From Rhyacichthys aspro (lineage: Eukaryota; Chordata; Actinopteri; Gobiiformes; Rhyacichthyidae), in assembly GCA_036850595.1 (NCBI GenBank), contig CM072152.1:8017640-8081639 (forward strand): a stretch of DNA of 64,000 nucleotides, written 5' to 3'. Below, piece after piece: positions 40,601-55,600 of this stretch. A program made the translations under genes and the position numbers. The stretch's first letter is position 1; each line of letters begins with the position of its first letter. The notes under the pieces were generated by a model, which was given only the letters and a program-made list of their open reading frames with translations, did no database searches and was not told the DNA's origin.

Positions 40601-43600
40601 TATTAATGACACCGTTCAATTTTATGACTAAAGTTTTGTAGCTATTTTCCATCTCTGCTCTTACTATTGTAGTTACACTCTTTTTGTCCTATTTTCTCCT
40701 CCTCATCCCACTCTGAGCTTTGTAGGTCTAATGTAAATTACGCCACTCCCACGGGACACCGAAGGCATCCCAGCGCCCTCCATTCCATCTCCCTGCTCCA
40801 GAGCGTTACATAAAACCCACGGTGTGAGATCACACTCCTATCGTGTTACCTCTTACTGTATCTGAATGTCTCCGAGCTGCTGCTTGTCTTTCACCTGCTA
40901 TCAGCTGTCACGTTCTCGCTGCGTTCACCACCATAATCATATTTACCATCTCTATTCCTTTTACCCAGGCGCCAAGGCATCTTCAAAGCGAAGCCTGTCT
41001 CCAGCGGCGTTCATATATGTTTCATTCAGAGATGTAAGACGCAAGATGCAATTGATACATAATTCACATGTTTATGTTTCATGGAAGGTTTTTGTTCCAA
41101 GGTATTGAAAGGTTGCCATCGTTCATTAGTTATATTGTTGATTAATACGACAGTGTGTAGGAGTCTTTGGCAGTTTAACCTCTTTTGTTATAAGACCTGA
41201 CTTTCAGAAGCCTTTTGTTTTAATATTGTCTGAATTAATCTGTTGCAAAATAAGCTTTCATTTTGTTGTACAGCAATTGCTGGGAAATACACTGACTTTG
41301 TCCACCATACTGCCACACCATAGACTGTCCAGTTCCAGGCCAACAACATGTTTTGCCCTCCTGATTACCTGGTTACATCCGCTAGTCTCTCTAGCCCTAA
41401 TGTCACTCTTCAGCCTCTCCTACACCTCCTCAGATCCATGGGGACTTCAGGGTTCTAGACCTAATACGTCTCTTCTACTTGGTTAAACAAATCTTAGTTG
41501 ACCAATCATATCTTAAGACTAACACAAAACTGCGCTAAACTCAAGCAAAAGGAACAGCACTGCCTAACAGGCCTGGCTCTGGAGAGCTAGCAGTTGTTCC
41601 CTTGAGAAAACAATGCTATAACCATGGATACACATTTCAGGAGTAGACTTTAGCAGCTATCATTTAACAGCTCTAATTTTGTTCATTGAGGGAGAAAAAC
41701 AGAATCTTTGTGAAAAACCAATAATACATTTTCTGGTATCCAATCCCCATTCATCAAATCAGAAGCAAGAATTCAGCAAATAATTGTTCACAGAGTTCAA
41801 GCTAGGCATGGGACAGTATGACATTTTGATTGTATGATAATGGTGAGAATAAATATTGTAGTTTGTACAAATGCTGTAAATGCTTTTAATTTCCAGGTAA
41901 ATTGGACACACAATTTGTGTGGTTATTCTGAAACAAGACTTTGAGCCAGCGTCCGTGGTTGAAGAGTTCTGTTAGCTTATCATCAAATTCTAAAATCACT
42001 GTATACCTTGAAACCGGCTATGGTCCCATGCCACCTCATCCTAGATTTTATTTGTCTTACTTGTGTATGATAAATGGCCAGTGCTTCCAGTAGTGTTTTA
42101 GTCCATGGTCAAACCAATGATCAAAGCTAAAACTGAGAGAAGGTCAATCACAAAGTCTCATAGCACTGTTTTAATCAACATTAGTCATGCCAAAATATGC
42201 AGAAGACCCGCTCTACCATTATCCATTCTTAGTTATAAGGGCCAGTGTTATTTCCATTTCAACACTTTGCTTTTGATCCTGGGAAATATACTGCATTTGA
42301 CGCTATTGTGCTCATTAAATGTAATCTATTCTCTTTCCCTTCTGCACATTAAATTAATTCATGGTTTGAACATCCCCCACTGTCTTTGAGAGACTATGTA
42401 GCGAACAGCAGGGATATTCATGTTTAATGGTGACCCCGGTCAGTCCGTGCCACTGAAGTGTCTTATAACTGTCTTTAGTGCCAGTGACACAACACTTAAG
42501 GTGATGTAAAGGGACACAGAGGAATTGTAGGGCTCCTGCACACTTTAAATGACCACCAGCTGCTGAAGCTGCAGGATTACGCAACCATGCATCTTTAAAT
42601 GAGAATTTCCTCCGACGCCTCGGGACAGGAACATGGGTATGGAGAAGAGAAATCAGAACATTTAACTTCTGTGTTGATGCTTTGGATACAGTTTCTGCCA
42701 ACAAAGCATATTTGATCGGAACAGCATTAAAAGGTGTGTTCTGGTAACTTGTTTCAATTCCTCTGGAGATTGTTTTTGCTTCGTATCAGATTTATCCATC
42801 CTGTTCCGTTTATGGCTCACACCTTGTGTCATAATTTACCCCAAGTTGCAGTTTTAGGAGTCTTTCAGACACTATAACTTCACCTTTTGTCTTAAGGACA
42901 ACGCCCAAAAGTACAGATGAAGTTCAAATAGACTTAGACTTATTCACAGTCATGCTTCTTGTAGCTTGCTCCCAAATAAATAGAAATAAATAGAAAACCT
43001 GGTCACAATTCCCCTTCTCTCTAATGTTCTATAGTTTTTCATTTATCTCTAACATAAAGCAAAGCGTTCACAGAATTTAGTAAAATGTCCTAAAGCAAGT
43101 GTTCTTTACTTGAACCACCATTCTCAGGGAAAATAAACATATCCCTGAAAGTTATTGGCTGCTTCCCACTCACAGCAAATAGAACAACAATATGCAATGT
43201 TTTTGTATTTCAGAAAAACTTGTGTTATGATACTATGATACTATATGATTTTTCAGTCCCCCCAGGATTTCACGGCCATTTTTTGTGATGGTTGCGGTCT
43301 TAAAAACCTGATATTTTGAGCCTTTTTTTTAATCAAATGTTGCAATGAAAGTTGCGATTATTTTCCCATTTTAACATTATCTATTTACATTGAAACCACA
43401 ATGTTCAACCCCTTTTAGATGTAGTTTTACCTCAAATGCTGAAAAAGTTTTAAATTATGTTTCAGCTAACTAACACCCCTTAAACTGTATCTGCATGTAT
43501 CTCAGCATGCTTCAGGTTATGCTGAGATACATTTATGCATTTCAGGATAGAATGCTGTGACTGTAATTTGTCGAGTGGGTTCATTGTGTGCAGCTCTCTA

Positions 43601-46600
43601 AACATGTTTTGTACTTGAAAAATGTAACCATAAATAGCAGCTTCTTTTGGGTGGGTAGCCTTTTGAATATGATTTTGAGTTTCCATGTTATATATATGTT
43701 ATATGTAGGCTGTATGTCCAGTTTTCATCTTCAATAAACTGCTTCATCCAGCCTTTACATTCAGGGTTTGATTCCCACTCCTTTCTGTATTTTTGAGTGT
43801 AGCTACCTGACTAGATGTTTAGCTTATGTCACAGAGAGGCACCGACAGAGAGGATGAGTCAAGTGAGTGACTAAGGCTGTGTGAGTCTCCGGTTTAATGA
43901 TAAATCCATGCGCTGGACGCAGAGGTGAACATTTCCTGCTCTAATGCAGCTGAGAGGGACTGCTGCGAGCGGATTGGGCCGTCTGTGAGTGCTCTGGGAC
44001 GGGGAAGGGGGACTTGGGGAAGAAGAGTGAGAACGAGTCTCCTAAAGTCTACAATAACACCAGCAAAAGCCGCTAGATTTGTCACTAGTCGCTAGAGGGG
44101 TCTGAATAGTCGCTATAATTGGCAGCACTGGAAGCATTCTTCTACGTGGCTTTTTGTGGCAGACTGTCAGTCCTGTGAAGACTCCGGTGATGAAACTCGC
44201 CAATCAAAAGGGACTGATTATTGAATATTACCTTTATAGATATAGTTCTTGTGTCTTGTTGCGTTCGCCTCTACTCCCCCTGCTGGTCTGACAGACACAC
44301 TACAGGATGACCTACAGCAGAGAAAAGTTTTGTGTTGAATACCATTTTCAGTTCAAGAATCACTTGCTGACCATGTTTGAACATTGAATTATACCTATTA
44401 TAACATACTATTTATTAAATGTATATTTGCAGACAAGAATAAAGTATTGGCCCCCGGCTGAGAGACAGATTATGTTCAGTGAACGCTGATCGCTTCGTTG
44501 TTTTTTTTTTTCCCAACATTTTTCTCTTCATCCCACTCTCCTGTCCTGATTTTCCATTTCCATCTCCCTTCACTTCATCTGCTTCTCTTCAGCTCCGACA
44601 GACAGTGATAGCTGAGGTTCAAAGGGTTTTTTAAGACGCCACATGAAAGTATTTCCTCCTGGAGAAGAGACTGATGAAACGTGTAATGATGTACCTTCAC
44701 CTCTCTCACAGCAAAATAGATATGGATGACTTCTTCTCTGCAATTACTCTGTAATGACCTCTGCCTCATTTCTCCTCTTATAGTTGTATGCCTAACACAG
44801 CAGCGAACAAAAAAGGTTTAAAGTGCGGCACCGTGGCCTTCTCAAACTTTCACTTCAGTCAATAGAATGTTAAAGCTTTCTCTGATTGGATTCTGTGCTG
44901 GCTCAATAAGCTATAAAGCCCTATTCAACCCTGTCTTTTCCTGTTTAATTAGTTGATCCATATTAAACTTAAGTTAATTGTTTTTTATTAGAAAAGGATG
45001 CCAAGGAAACAGGCTGAGGCAGTATTAAAGACTGATTAAAAGTAATCAAACAATGCAATTTATTTTAGGTCTCTCTTCACCCCTTCCTTCCTTCCTTCCT
45101 TTAGCTATATTATCTTTCATTAAGAACTAGAGAGATTAATGCATTTCAGGGATTACTTGAATGGTCAGAAGACAGGCCCGGAGCTACAACAAAGCCTCTT
45201 TTCTCCAGTTACGGGTCAGCTCAGAATGGGTCAGTTTGTTATTATGTTTGTATATATGTTTGTTGGTAACTAACAAGATATAACTAACAAGAGAGGGAAA
45301 GTCAAGCATAAAGATAAGACCAGGTAATTGTTGCATATTACAAAATATGTTATTCATATAAACTCAAAACAACATCTAATCTAAAGTTTGGTGATTTTTG
45401 TGATTGTCTGGTGAATGATGCAGAATGAAAATAATTGCATAACAAATCGCAATTGAAATACTGGTTCAGTCTTGATTGTTCTGTCTGAAACCTAACTTTG
45501 GTTTGGACTTTTGCAGAGTTTTCACAAAAGTATTGTGTATCGTTGACAGCAAAATTAACTGACTTTTAAGTACATTTATTTTTACTTGAGTAAAGAAGTT
45601 GAAACAGTGCTTCTACTTTTATCAGAGTTGTTTTTAACACAGGTTCTTCTAATTAAGTACAGAATGTGAATACTTTTGCCACCTCTGGTTTCCAACAGTG
45701 TAGTACAGCATATCAGAGGGTCACTTAATCGACAATCAAAAGAAAAAAAAAACACACAAACTGTTTTCTCAGACGAAGCTTGTTTTGTTTCTGTGATAGC
45801 CTTCTCTGTCTCAAAAACAAAGCTAACATTTACCTCAGAATGGTAACAGGATGCTTGTTTGTTTTGGACAGTTTCTATCCACTGTCCAACCTGCTCCTGG
45901 CACTAGAGAAAAAGCCACAAACAAATAACCACATATTATTAATTTATTCAAAAAAATCAATAGGTAATGCAATTTTTCCAGCAATACTGTAATCTCTATT
46001 GTGAGACAGTTTGGATTGACTCTGCTGAGTGCACTCTGCAGCTTGTCTCTGACCATTACGTCCTCTTAACTAATGCCCTTCTTGTTCCTCTCCTGCAGCA
46101 TATCTAACTTCACCCCTAAAGTGGGAGAGAAGGACACCCAGAGAGCCATCCGACAAGCCTTCAATGTGTGGCAGGCCGTCACGCCGCTCTCCTTCCAGGT
46201 CAGAGACTTACACATTTCAAACCAAATAAAAGCGCGAGTCAGTGCTCTCTTAGCCTTTGACTTGACTGCTTTGTGGCGTCTCTTGCAGGAGGTGCCGTAC
46301 TCAGAGATCAAAAACGAGGGCAAAGAAGCCGACATCATGATCTTTTTTGCCTCTGGTTTCCATGGCGACAGCTCTCCGTTTGATGGAGAGGGGGGTTTCC
46401 TGGCTCATGCCTACTTCCCTGGTGCAGGCATTGGAGGAGACACACACTTTGACTCAGATGAGCCCTGGACTCTGGGGAACGCCAACCACGATGGTACCAC
46501 ACTTATTTAGATCCTTTAGCTCTTTTGCCTCCGAGGGTAGCTTTCGTAAAGGCAGTCGTGTTTTTAGAATTCTTATTTTGATGCAAAATGGGGGCTTTTT

Positions 46601-49600
46601 CATTACCATATGAAATGTGAATAAACTTTGCATGACATCAGAGACTAAATTTTAATTGGATATATGAAATTTTCTTTTCTGTGGGAAGCTTAAGATAAAG
46701 AAGAGTGTGTGTGTTGTAGACATTGAATATAGGATACTCTCTAGTTTCAGGCAGGGTTAAGGGGCCTGTATGTCCATTTTCAGTCAATATTATTTCTATA
46801 CCTATGTGTCTTTTACAGCAGAAGAGTGGTTTGGTCTCATCATCCTACACAGTTATGTATGACCAAATATGTCTCGGAAGCCAGAAACAGCTGGTATCAC
46901 AACTTTGATGAATGCTAAATCAAATCAATATATTTTACAATATCACAATTCAAATCTGTTTGTTAGATGTAGTGATATATACTGATATAGCTGTTTGAAT
47001 AAAAGCTGCACAACTGTTTACTCTAAAAATTTGGTAATGTTGAGGATAAACACTTTCATTGGTTGGAAATATGGCAGAAGTAGCAGTCCTTTAACATGGA
47101 ATTCAGAAGCCACCTCAATCTGACCCTACTGCATCATGCATACTGTTGAATATTAAATAGTGGGAATACATGGACTCTAGAGAAGGTTAGGTGACTCATG
47201 TAAAAGTTGGTGGGATGATTCTTATGTAAGCTCTAAACTTTCAACAACACTTAGTAAAATTGAATGCACTTGTCACAAGCAATGAGGTGTCACTTAGAGA
47301 GAGACTTTACTGCGTGGCAACTGTGTGAGACCCATGGAGGTATCATAAGATCGCATCCTTTAATTTTGATTTAGTTTTAGTCTTTGTTATTTGACTAAAA
47401 TGCTATTTAGTTGTAGTTACAATTTAGTCATCTTTCATCATCACCTTTTCATTGCCTGATGTCTTCCCCCCGCTAGCAAATGTTTCCTTCTGACATCACT
47501 TCCGTAACTCTAAAAAAGTGAGTTCTAATTGGATCTCTTCTTTACTCGTCCCGTCTCCTCCTCCTTTTGATTGGATTTTGTCGCTGTCTCTGTTCATTTT
47601 TATTCGTTGACAAAAGTGTTGATACATTTAGTCAGTAGTTTTCCTTCTCATGATTAATTATTTAGTTTTTGTTTTGTCAATATGTTGTTGACGAAAACTA
47701 TGACACAAATAATGCGCCAACAAAACTGAAACTGATCCTCTGGTCTGTTACAAATACCACTAGTGGTCACTTGCGGTACTGCAGCTAAATAAATATCTGT
47801 TTTTCTTATAGCACTCAATGTAAAAAAGAAAAGTCTAATATAGCTTACAGGACAGCCATGACTTTCAAAATGGTTGAATATTGTACTGATTATACTCAGG
47901 TTATCCTTCTTAAATGTTTTCATCCACCTTTGAGCCTATTGGTCGGAACAGACCACATGGAAATTTGACGGCAGATAAAACATTCTTTCATTGAACGTTC
48001 ATTGAAAGTCAGCTTATTTGTGATCACCCCTGAATATGTTACCTCTTAGGACTAATCCAATTGTTAACTTGTCATTTTAATAAATTAGCATTACAACATC
48101 AAATGTATTGAGGGTACCATTGCGTTCAGTCAGCACCCCACTATCTTTGAACGCCACGCTGTTTGGTCTTGGGAAGAAAAATGAACGTAGGATCCCACTT
48201 GACTTTGTGCTTTTCCCTCTTTCTTCCTACTAAGTTTGACAAATGACTCGTGCCAGATTGCCTCCCTTTGACAAACGAACGTAGTGATAGAGAGAAAAGA
48301 GAAGGACAATGATAGAGCGGGAGAGGCGTCTGGTTTGAGAGATTAGCCGCAGAAACAATTAGCTTCAACAAAGCACCACCTATAGTCCCTTTACACCATC
48401 CCAGCAAGGCTCTTATATAATATACACTTTCCCAGGGAGTCATTTCTAAATATATATCAAGAGCAGTTTTAGTTGAATGCACTGTGGAGCCTTATGAATT
48501 TTACAGTACATGCATTTTATCTTCTTCCCATGTTAAATCGCTAATTGGTCAATATGTGTACAGTAGAGACTTATCAGTGAATTAATTATTTATGCCCTCA
48601 GTATGTGGGAATTTCAGCAGTGTATTCAGACACTTACCATTGTCTCTTTATCTCCCCAAATCCCTGCACACACTCTCAAACCCACACACTCAGAGTAATT
48701 GAAAGATCGGAGACGAGATAGTGAGACGGCAGACTTCTCAGACACGAAAAAGTCGGATTCAAAAAGACGCCGGAAGGACAAGAACGCAACCGTCTAACCT
48801 TGGTTCCTCTGACACCTGCAATTTATATACTTTTGAATATTTGGAAACTTCTTAAATATTGTGCTTTAATGTGTGAATTTGATGTTTTTTTCACAGGTTG
48901 TCCTTAGAGGTTGCACTAGGCGTAGTAGCTCCTTAGTGGCACATACTGGTCTATTACTTCCTTTGGATGATGGAAAGTGTAGCTGATAAACTGAAATGGA
49001 TGTATAGGATAGGAGACGCATGAGCTGTAAGGTAAACGTGGAGTGGAGCTTAACAATATGGTGGGAAAACACAATGCAATATGTTTTATTATTACCCCAA
49101 TACACAGTGATAAGAGATTTAACCTTTTAACCTCTATATGAATTTAAAAACATGACATTTTCAGTTAAACAATACCTAAGTGTTCTTCATGGTTGATTAA
49201 AGGACTTTGTGTTAGTCCAGTTTGTAGATTTTAGGCCTTGTCTCTCAAACAGAACAGGATCATTACACCTGACACACTGCATGTATCTATTCTAGTTTGT
49301 TTATTGTTGTGTATTCTAGTCTGAACCCTCTTTTAAAGACAAAGTGCACCTGGTTTGACAGATAATAAGATACAGTGTTGCTTCAAATTCTGCTTTAAAC
49401 TTATGTGTCTTTTCTCATCATTATCTGTTTTGAACAAATAACCTCATGAATATGTGAATAATAATATAATTTTGGCAGTGATGTTGCCTGTGTCATGTGC
49501 TGTTTCCTTTTCTGAATCTCATTTCATTTAAACTATAGGTGCCTTTGGTTAAGATATGCTTTAATGGGTGTACTATATTGGAACTACTCAGTCCTTTTGT

Positions 49601-52600
49601 GGATCACAGATCTAAGTCCATCAAACTTAATGCTTGACTTAAATGTGCAGTGAAACATCACAAATACATACAGAATACAGACAAAATGGTCAGAAAATCA
49701 CCTCTTTCCATGCCTTTACTGCTCTAAACCAAGTTGTGACCATTTATTCAGACAATAAGATGCCTTTTTTGTGCTTCGGTAAATCCTTTTGTGTTGGATT
49801 CTCATATTTTTATTTTTTTGCAAATGTTTATTTCACCCAAGCACTGTCATGCAGCCGCTTTGCATCCAATTGATCAATAGATATAAGGCTTTGAGGCTGG
49901 TTCTTGGGTAAAGGAATATGGCTTGTTTGGTTGTAAATGTATGTCAAAATAATGTCCTTTTTCTACAGAGAATTGTGACATAAATTTGCTAAATGTAAAA
50001 TACAACTAAAAGCCTTCTCCTACTGCTATGGGTATACAGTATTTGCATTTATTGTGGAGAATGCAATTATAATGTGATTTTCAGTGTAATGATAGGAATA
50101 TTTTATACACTGTTACGCCACAGCACTCAGCATTTCCTTTATAAGCTCTGTATCACACGGTTCATGATCTCATTCACTTTGCTTTCCGTCAGCATATTCC
50201 CCCTTCATTTCTGTCTGCCTCAGAGCAGTGTTCCTCACACAAGAACCCCTCGTGTTAAATCCAGGTCATGACTTTTGTCAAATACTTGCTTCGGGCTTTT
50301 CACTGAGAAGAACATTTTGTCAACATTTGCTTTGTTTCTACTCATTGTACATATTACGTTTATGTAGACAGCTTGACACAGTTTGCACTCTTCATGCCTT
50401 GGGACCGAATACACTGAAGCAATGAAAACAAACAGCAAAAAAGACCATAATCCCTCGGAAAGGCAGTGGAGACACGGAGGAAATGGTGGTGGTCTGTGGT
50501 TCCACCGTTTCAAATCAGATCTTTGACAAAATGGGCTCAAGATTCAGGTTTACTGTAAATTATTGCCAGAAATTGTCCAAGATGAGTGACCAAAACAATA
50601 AAACAAATAGTTGTAGGTAAGCCATCTTGGGCAGCTATGGCAACTATGCCTGCTGCCACTTGGACAAACATAATTAGATTGGCACCACTTATAAAATATT
50701 CATATCATATTGGAACGTCATATTTGTGGAGGTTTTAATTCATCCAGGTCATGATAATGAAGAAAATCTTGGCTGAGAGATGAAACAAATGCCTACTTCT
50801 TGGTCTTGAGACAGGTTTTAAGATCTGAAATTTGCCACAGTCTCAGACTTAGCATACATTATTACACATTACTTGCCTCATACTTAATTTTTTATACATT
50901 TTATTTTTGGCCTTTGAGCTTTTCTAAGGTAGCAACAGTGTAGAGAGATGGGGAGAAAGAGAAAAGAGGAATAATATGAGGCAAATGTACCTGAACTGAA
51001 CCCAGGAAAATATAGACCTAAACTGCACTTTGAACTCAATAAGAAAACAGTTATGCTAATTGATCTGGCAATAGGCCTACCTCATGTCATTTCAGTTAAA
51101 ACATTTCTCATATGACCAGGGGCATGAGAAATGGGTGAACTCACAGATAAATATTAAATACAACAAAACTATATCTAAAAACAAATCTTATTCTATAGAC
51201 TAGTGGTTCTCAAACTGTGGTACTAGTGCTGGTGGGTACTGGTGGTACTTTTTTGAGTGGTACTCAGGGACCCCCAGAAGTTTTGTCTTTCAGACTGAAA
51301 AAAAATAGTTAAAATCTATTAATGTCTAACTGAAACTATTTAGAACGTGTTAAAGTCCAACTAAAATCAATAAAAACCTTTCCAGACCAACTTAAACACC
51401 ATAAAACTTGTTAAAATCAAACTAAAACTGCTTTAGACTCATTCAAGTCCAACAAGAAGCACAAGGTATGTCCATTATCATTACTGTATATGTAGGTGGT
51501 ACTTGGAGAAACAAATATATTATTATGGGATGGTACTTGGTGAGTAAAGTCTAAGAATCACTGCTATAACACTTTTTCTTGATGCTGCCATCTTGGTTGG
51601 CAAAAAGCTGTGAGCGTATGGGTAGGGACTCTAGCTAAATTTACCATAGTTTGTCTCATCGACTTGATAGTTATTTGTTCTGTTAAAGATTAAACAGTGT
51701 CACAAGGTTAAGTTGTCTTGTGCCTGAAGCGAAAAGTAAAATGTAGACTTTTATTTTACAAACAAGACGTGGCAAACTCATCCTTCTTAAAATGAGCACG
51801 AGTTGAGAGAAAACTCAGCGGACAACACGCCAACATGGGAGTTCTTGAGAGACGGGATTCATCACTGCAATATCAAACGTAATCTTTATCTCGCTCAGGC
51901 AGACGTCCGGAGGGGCAAATACGACGGAGGAAAGGCGTTATCGTCGCCGCGGGATGTCCAGACAGACTTTAGACCAACCACAAGGGGACAGGCACTCAGT
52001 CAGAGAAAACCCACGGGGAATGTCCTCAAGCTGTTGTACATGAAGAGTACGTCTGGTGCTGCTGTAAAAAATAAAATAAAAAAATCTTTATCTATCCTGG
52101 CGACGTGTCGGGAGAGGAGCGATAAAGACTGGCAGTGGTAGGATGAAAGAAAGAGCAGTGTGAGCGGAAGTGTGTATCTGAGTGTATCTGAGTCAAGGTT
52201 TGAGAAAAGAGGATTAAAGTCAGCAAAATTAGCAACAAAACACAAGAAAATTAAGGAATAAAGTGCAGTTCTAGTTTAGTTTGGTAATTCTTAGGCTTTT
52301 ATAGCAGTTTGCCTCATTTCAATGTGTCTTTTAAATATTGTCACATTTCATTTTGTGCTTAGTCATGTTGATATTCTGCTCTGAGGTCATATTAAGTCCA
52401 ACCAGGTCAGCATGATATAAATATTGCAATGTTCATAGTCCCAGAGCGAGCAAATTAATACTACCACTAGGCCTTATTACAGTTTCAAAGAACTGCTGTT
52501 TGCATAAGTAATATATATAAGCAGCAATACACATAGCACTTAATGGACCTTCCCTGTGTTCCTGGTTCAGATAAGTGTTCCCTACTATGTATTCAGCTGA

Positions 52601-55600
52601 GCCCAGCAGCAAAAATGCAGTTATATGTTCACAGTAGAGGCGTCCAATGCACATCAGCAGTAGCCTACAAATGTATTTTTTAGTTATTTTTTTGTTTTAG
52701 AAATTCTAAGACTATAATTATGAACTAAATAGTGCTTTGTAACAGAAAAAAATATATTTAAAAATAGAGAAACCCATTTGTATTGTCTAACGGTGCATTC
52801 ATGTGGTCCTCGGAAACTCAGCTTATCCTTTGGTGTGTTCACATTTTTGACTATGATGGACACAAAAAATGTGTTAATTTTATTTTTAAATTAGTTAAAA
52901 GTAGCAATTATTAGCCTATTAGCAGTGGTTGAAGAAAAGGAAGCCTATTCAAAACATAAGAAGTAAACATAACATATGTTGAAACCTCTAAATACCAGAC
53001 GTAAATAAATAAATAACTTATTATATAGTCTAAATAAGCCTATATGGACAAACAGTTATTAAGTTATTAATGCACAAAGCAGTTGGTATGAAATATTAAA
53101 ATGTAGATGATGAAAACAGCGTTAACAGGGAATCTCGCTCTCAGACTCACCCGAGTTTCTGAGCTGTTGTTCCGACTTGAGCAGGCGTTCATGTGCATTT
53201 TTCAACTCGGAAAAAAATGTTTTCCTCAGTTCCCAGCAGTGTTACAAAATCTGTTTTTAAAGTTTGCTAGATCTCGTAGGAATAAGAAAGAGAAAGTAAA
53301 TGCACTTCATCTTCCCACACATAGCTACTGTAACTTTTGTCTACAAGCCTGTCTGGCCACCAAGGCTCAAATCCTCAAACAGAAGAAAGATAATTATGTC
53401 GTGTAATTAGGTTCAAAAAGAGTCAAACCAATTACAGAGCTGATGAAATGTATTAATTTGAGCTGTGCGTTCAGACGGTACAGAATCATTAAGGGTCTGA
53501 CAGCGGCCAACATCGCAGCTCTGAAGATTAGAACAGAGAGGCGGCTTTGTACAAGGCCCTCAGGAATACATGACATTCAGCACAACACTGGCCTCTATTC
53601 TCTCGCAAACTTATTTCACTTTTTCTATTTGATTTAACGGAAGGACAGTGTGAATATTATAAATTTTGATGTAAACGATGGAGGTTTTTAACGTGGCAGT
53701 TACATATAGTCCTTTCTCTAGCACACCGCCTGGAAAGTTGACAGAACGTAATGTTTGTTTTCTTTGCTTTGTTGCAGATAATTTAATGGTTATTGACAGA
53801 GAAATGGAGTCTCGCATATTTTTACTATTTAGTGTAAAAATCAACTTTGGCCTCTTTTCACAAAATAAATAAGATTTACTTACTACAGTGACACAAAATG
53901 TCATTCGTTAAACTTGCTGTAATTTGAGTTTGAGTAGCAGTACTTGCATTAGCACTAGCAATTAGGGGTTAGCATTTTATGAGCCAAGCTACATGAATAT
54001 ATGAATAAATGAGTAAAAAATTAATATATGAGATAGAAGTAATATGAATTTGCACATACTGGATTTAAATGAATAAATAACAGTATATAGTCTAAAAAAG
54101 CCTATATGGACAAAAAATAGTTGTACTGTCACATTATCAAGTTATTAATGTGCAAAATAGTTGGTATAAAATATTTTTAAATCATTTATATTACTAAAAT
54201 ATCTTAAATGTTTTCTTTCCTACAACATGTTGATGATGAAAATAACATCAACATGGAATCTCATGCAACTCAGAAAAACGAGTTCCCGAGGAGCACATGA
54301 ATGCACCATTGGTAACATGACGTACACTCGGTTAGGCTAAGCAAATAATAGGTTCTATAAAAACATGTTAGAAACGAAACAAAAAAGTTAAATTATAAAA
54401 TGCTTAGCCAAAATGTATCCTTTGGAATAATTACGACTAATAACTACAAATATCACCAAAGTCTATTCAAACAGCAGGGTTTTTTTAGACTAAGGGTAGG
54501 TACACAATTATTACATATGTCAGTAATCTTTGCTGCAGGCTTGAATCTATTTTTTTCTCCTTTCCCCATCTATAATTCCCCATCTATTTGCTGTAAAAAC
54601 ATCATGTGTATTTTTGGCATAATGTAGGCGATGGTTTTGTCATAAAATCAGATTTAGACTTACAACATTCTGAAAGCTTTCACTGAGCATGAAATGTTGA
54701 TGCCCAGACATTTAATTTGAAAGTCTGTGCCATTTCCTCTTCACTTGATAAGCCGTCTGAGTGGAAACATCCAAACAATGACTCATCAGATTAAGGGAGT
54801 GTATTCGCTTGTTGCAGTGGTAGCCTATTTTTAAAACTCCTTGCCGCATCACATTATGTATGCATTAACAAGTTATATAAATTAGAAATCTCATTTTGTT
54901 GAAGTTCCAACATATGAATTTTGCATTTCTTTCTTAATCTCCAGTGAGCTGCAGAGTTTCAACAGGATCATGCTGGACTTTCTAATCGGCAGCTGCCTAA
55001 AGCTCGGGATTCGCTCACTGTCAGTGCTTCTTTTTGCCCCAAATGCTTCTTTTGATGTGAGATTCATATTACACAGCTGATGAGACCACTGAATCAGAGG
55101 ATTTAGCCGACTTTCTCAGCGCTTTGGAATGCACGCCTTTGGTCTTTTTTCCGTTGTGTTTACACCAGGGAGCCTTTGTTACTTTTCAAACACGTTTAAA
55201 AATGTTGGGGATTTGGTTGAACTTTGAACAAAGTCTGTGGAGAGTGTCAGAGAATGCGTGTTGTTTCCAGTTGTACCCTTTGATTTTCTTCGCTATAGGT
55301 TTCATAAATATAAAGATGATTTCCCTATGGTCTGTAATTCCTTCTGCTCTCTCTCTTTCCATCTTTAGGTAATGATTTGTTCCTGGTGGCTGTCCATGAG
55401 CTGGGCCATGCGTTGGGTTTGGAGCACTCCAATGATCCCAGTGCCATAATGGCTCCTTTCTACCAGTACATGGACACACACAACTTCAAACTGCCTTTGG
55501 ACGACCTGCAGGGCATTCAGAAAATCTACGGTAATATGAGTTTTATTTGTGCCTGAATATTGCCTGTTATATACTGATTTATTTTTCCTTGACCGTCTTT

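Larger units (their letters stand above)
46494..55368 (+). other. mmp24: mmp24 intron 5 (8.9 kb)
   Basis: Donor GTACCA, acceptor ATCTTTAG. It holds a hAT-like MITE at 51.2 kb and a composite MITE block at 52.8-54.3 kb. Near 47380-47710 there is a diverged repeat-like stretch with 'gttgacgaaaactatgaca'. No other gene is seen. Confidence 0.85.

Noticed and set aside
47380..47710. Possible mobile element with 'gttgacgaaaactatgaca'
   Set aside because: It resembles a diverged repeat, but I could not define ends or a target duplication.
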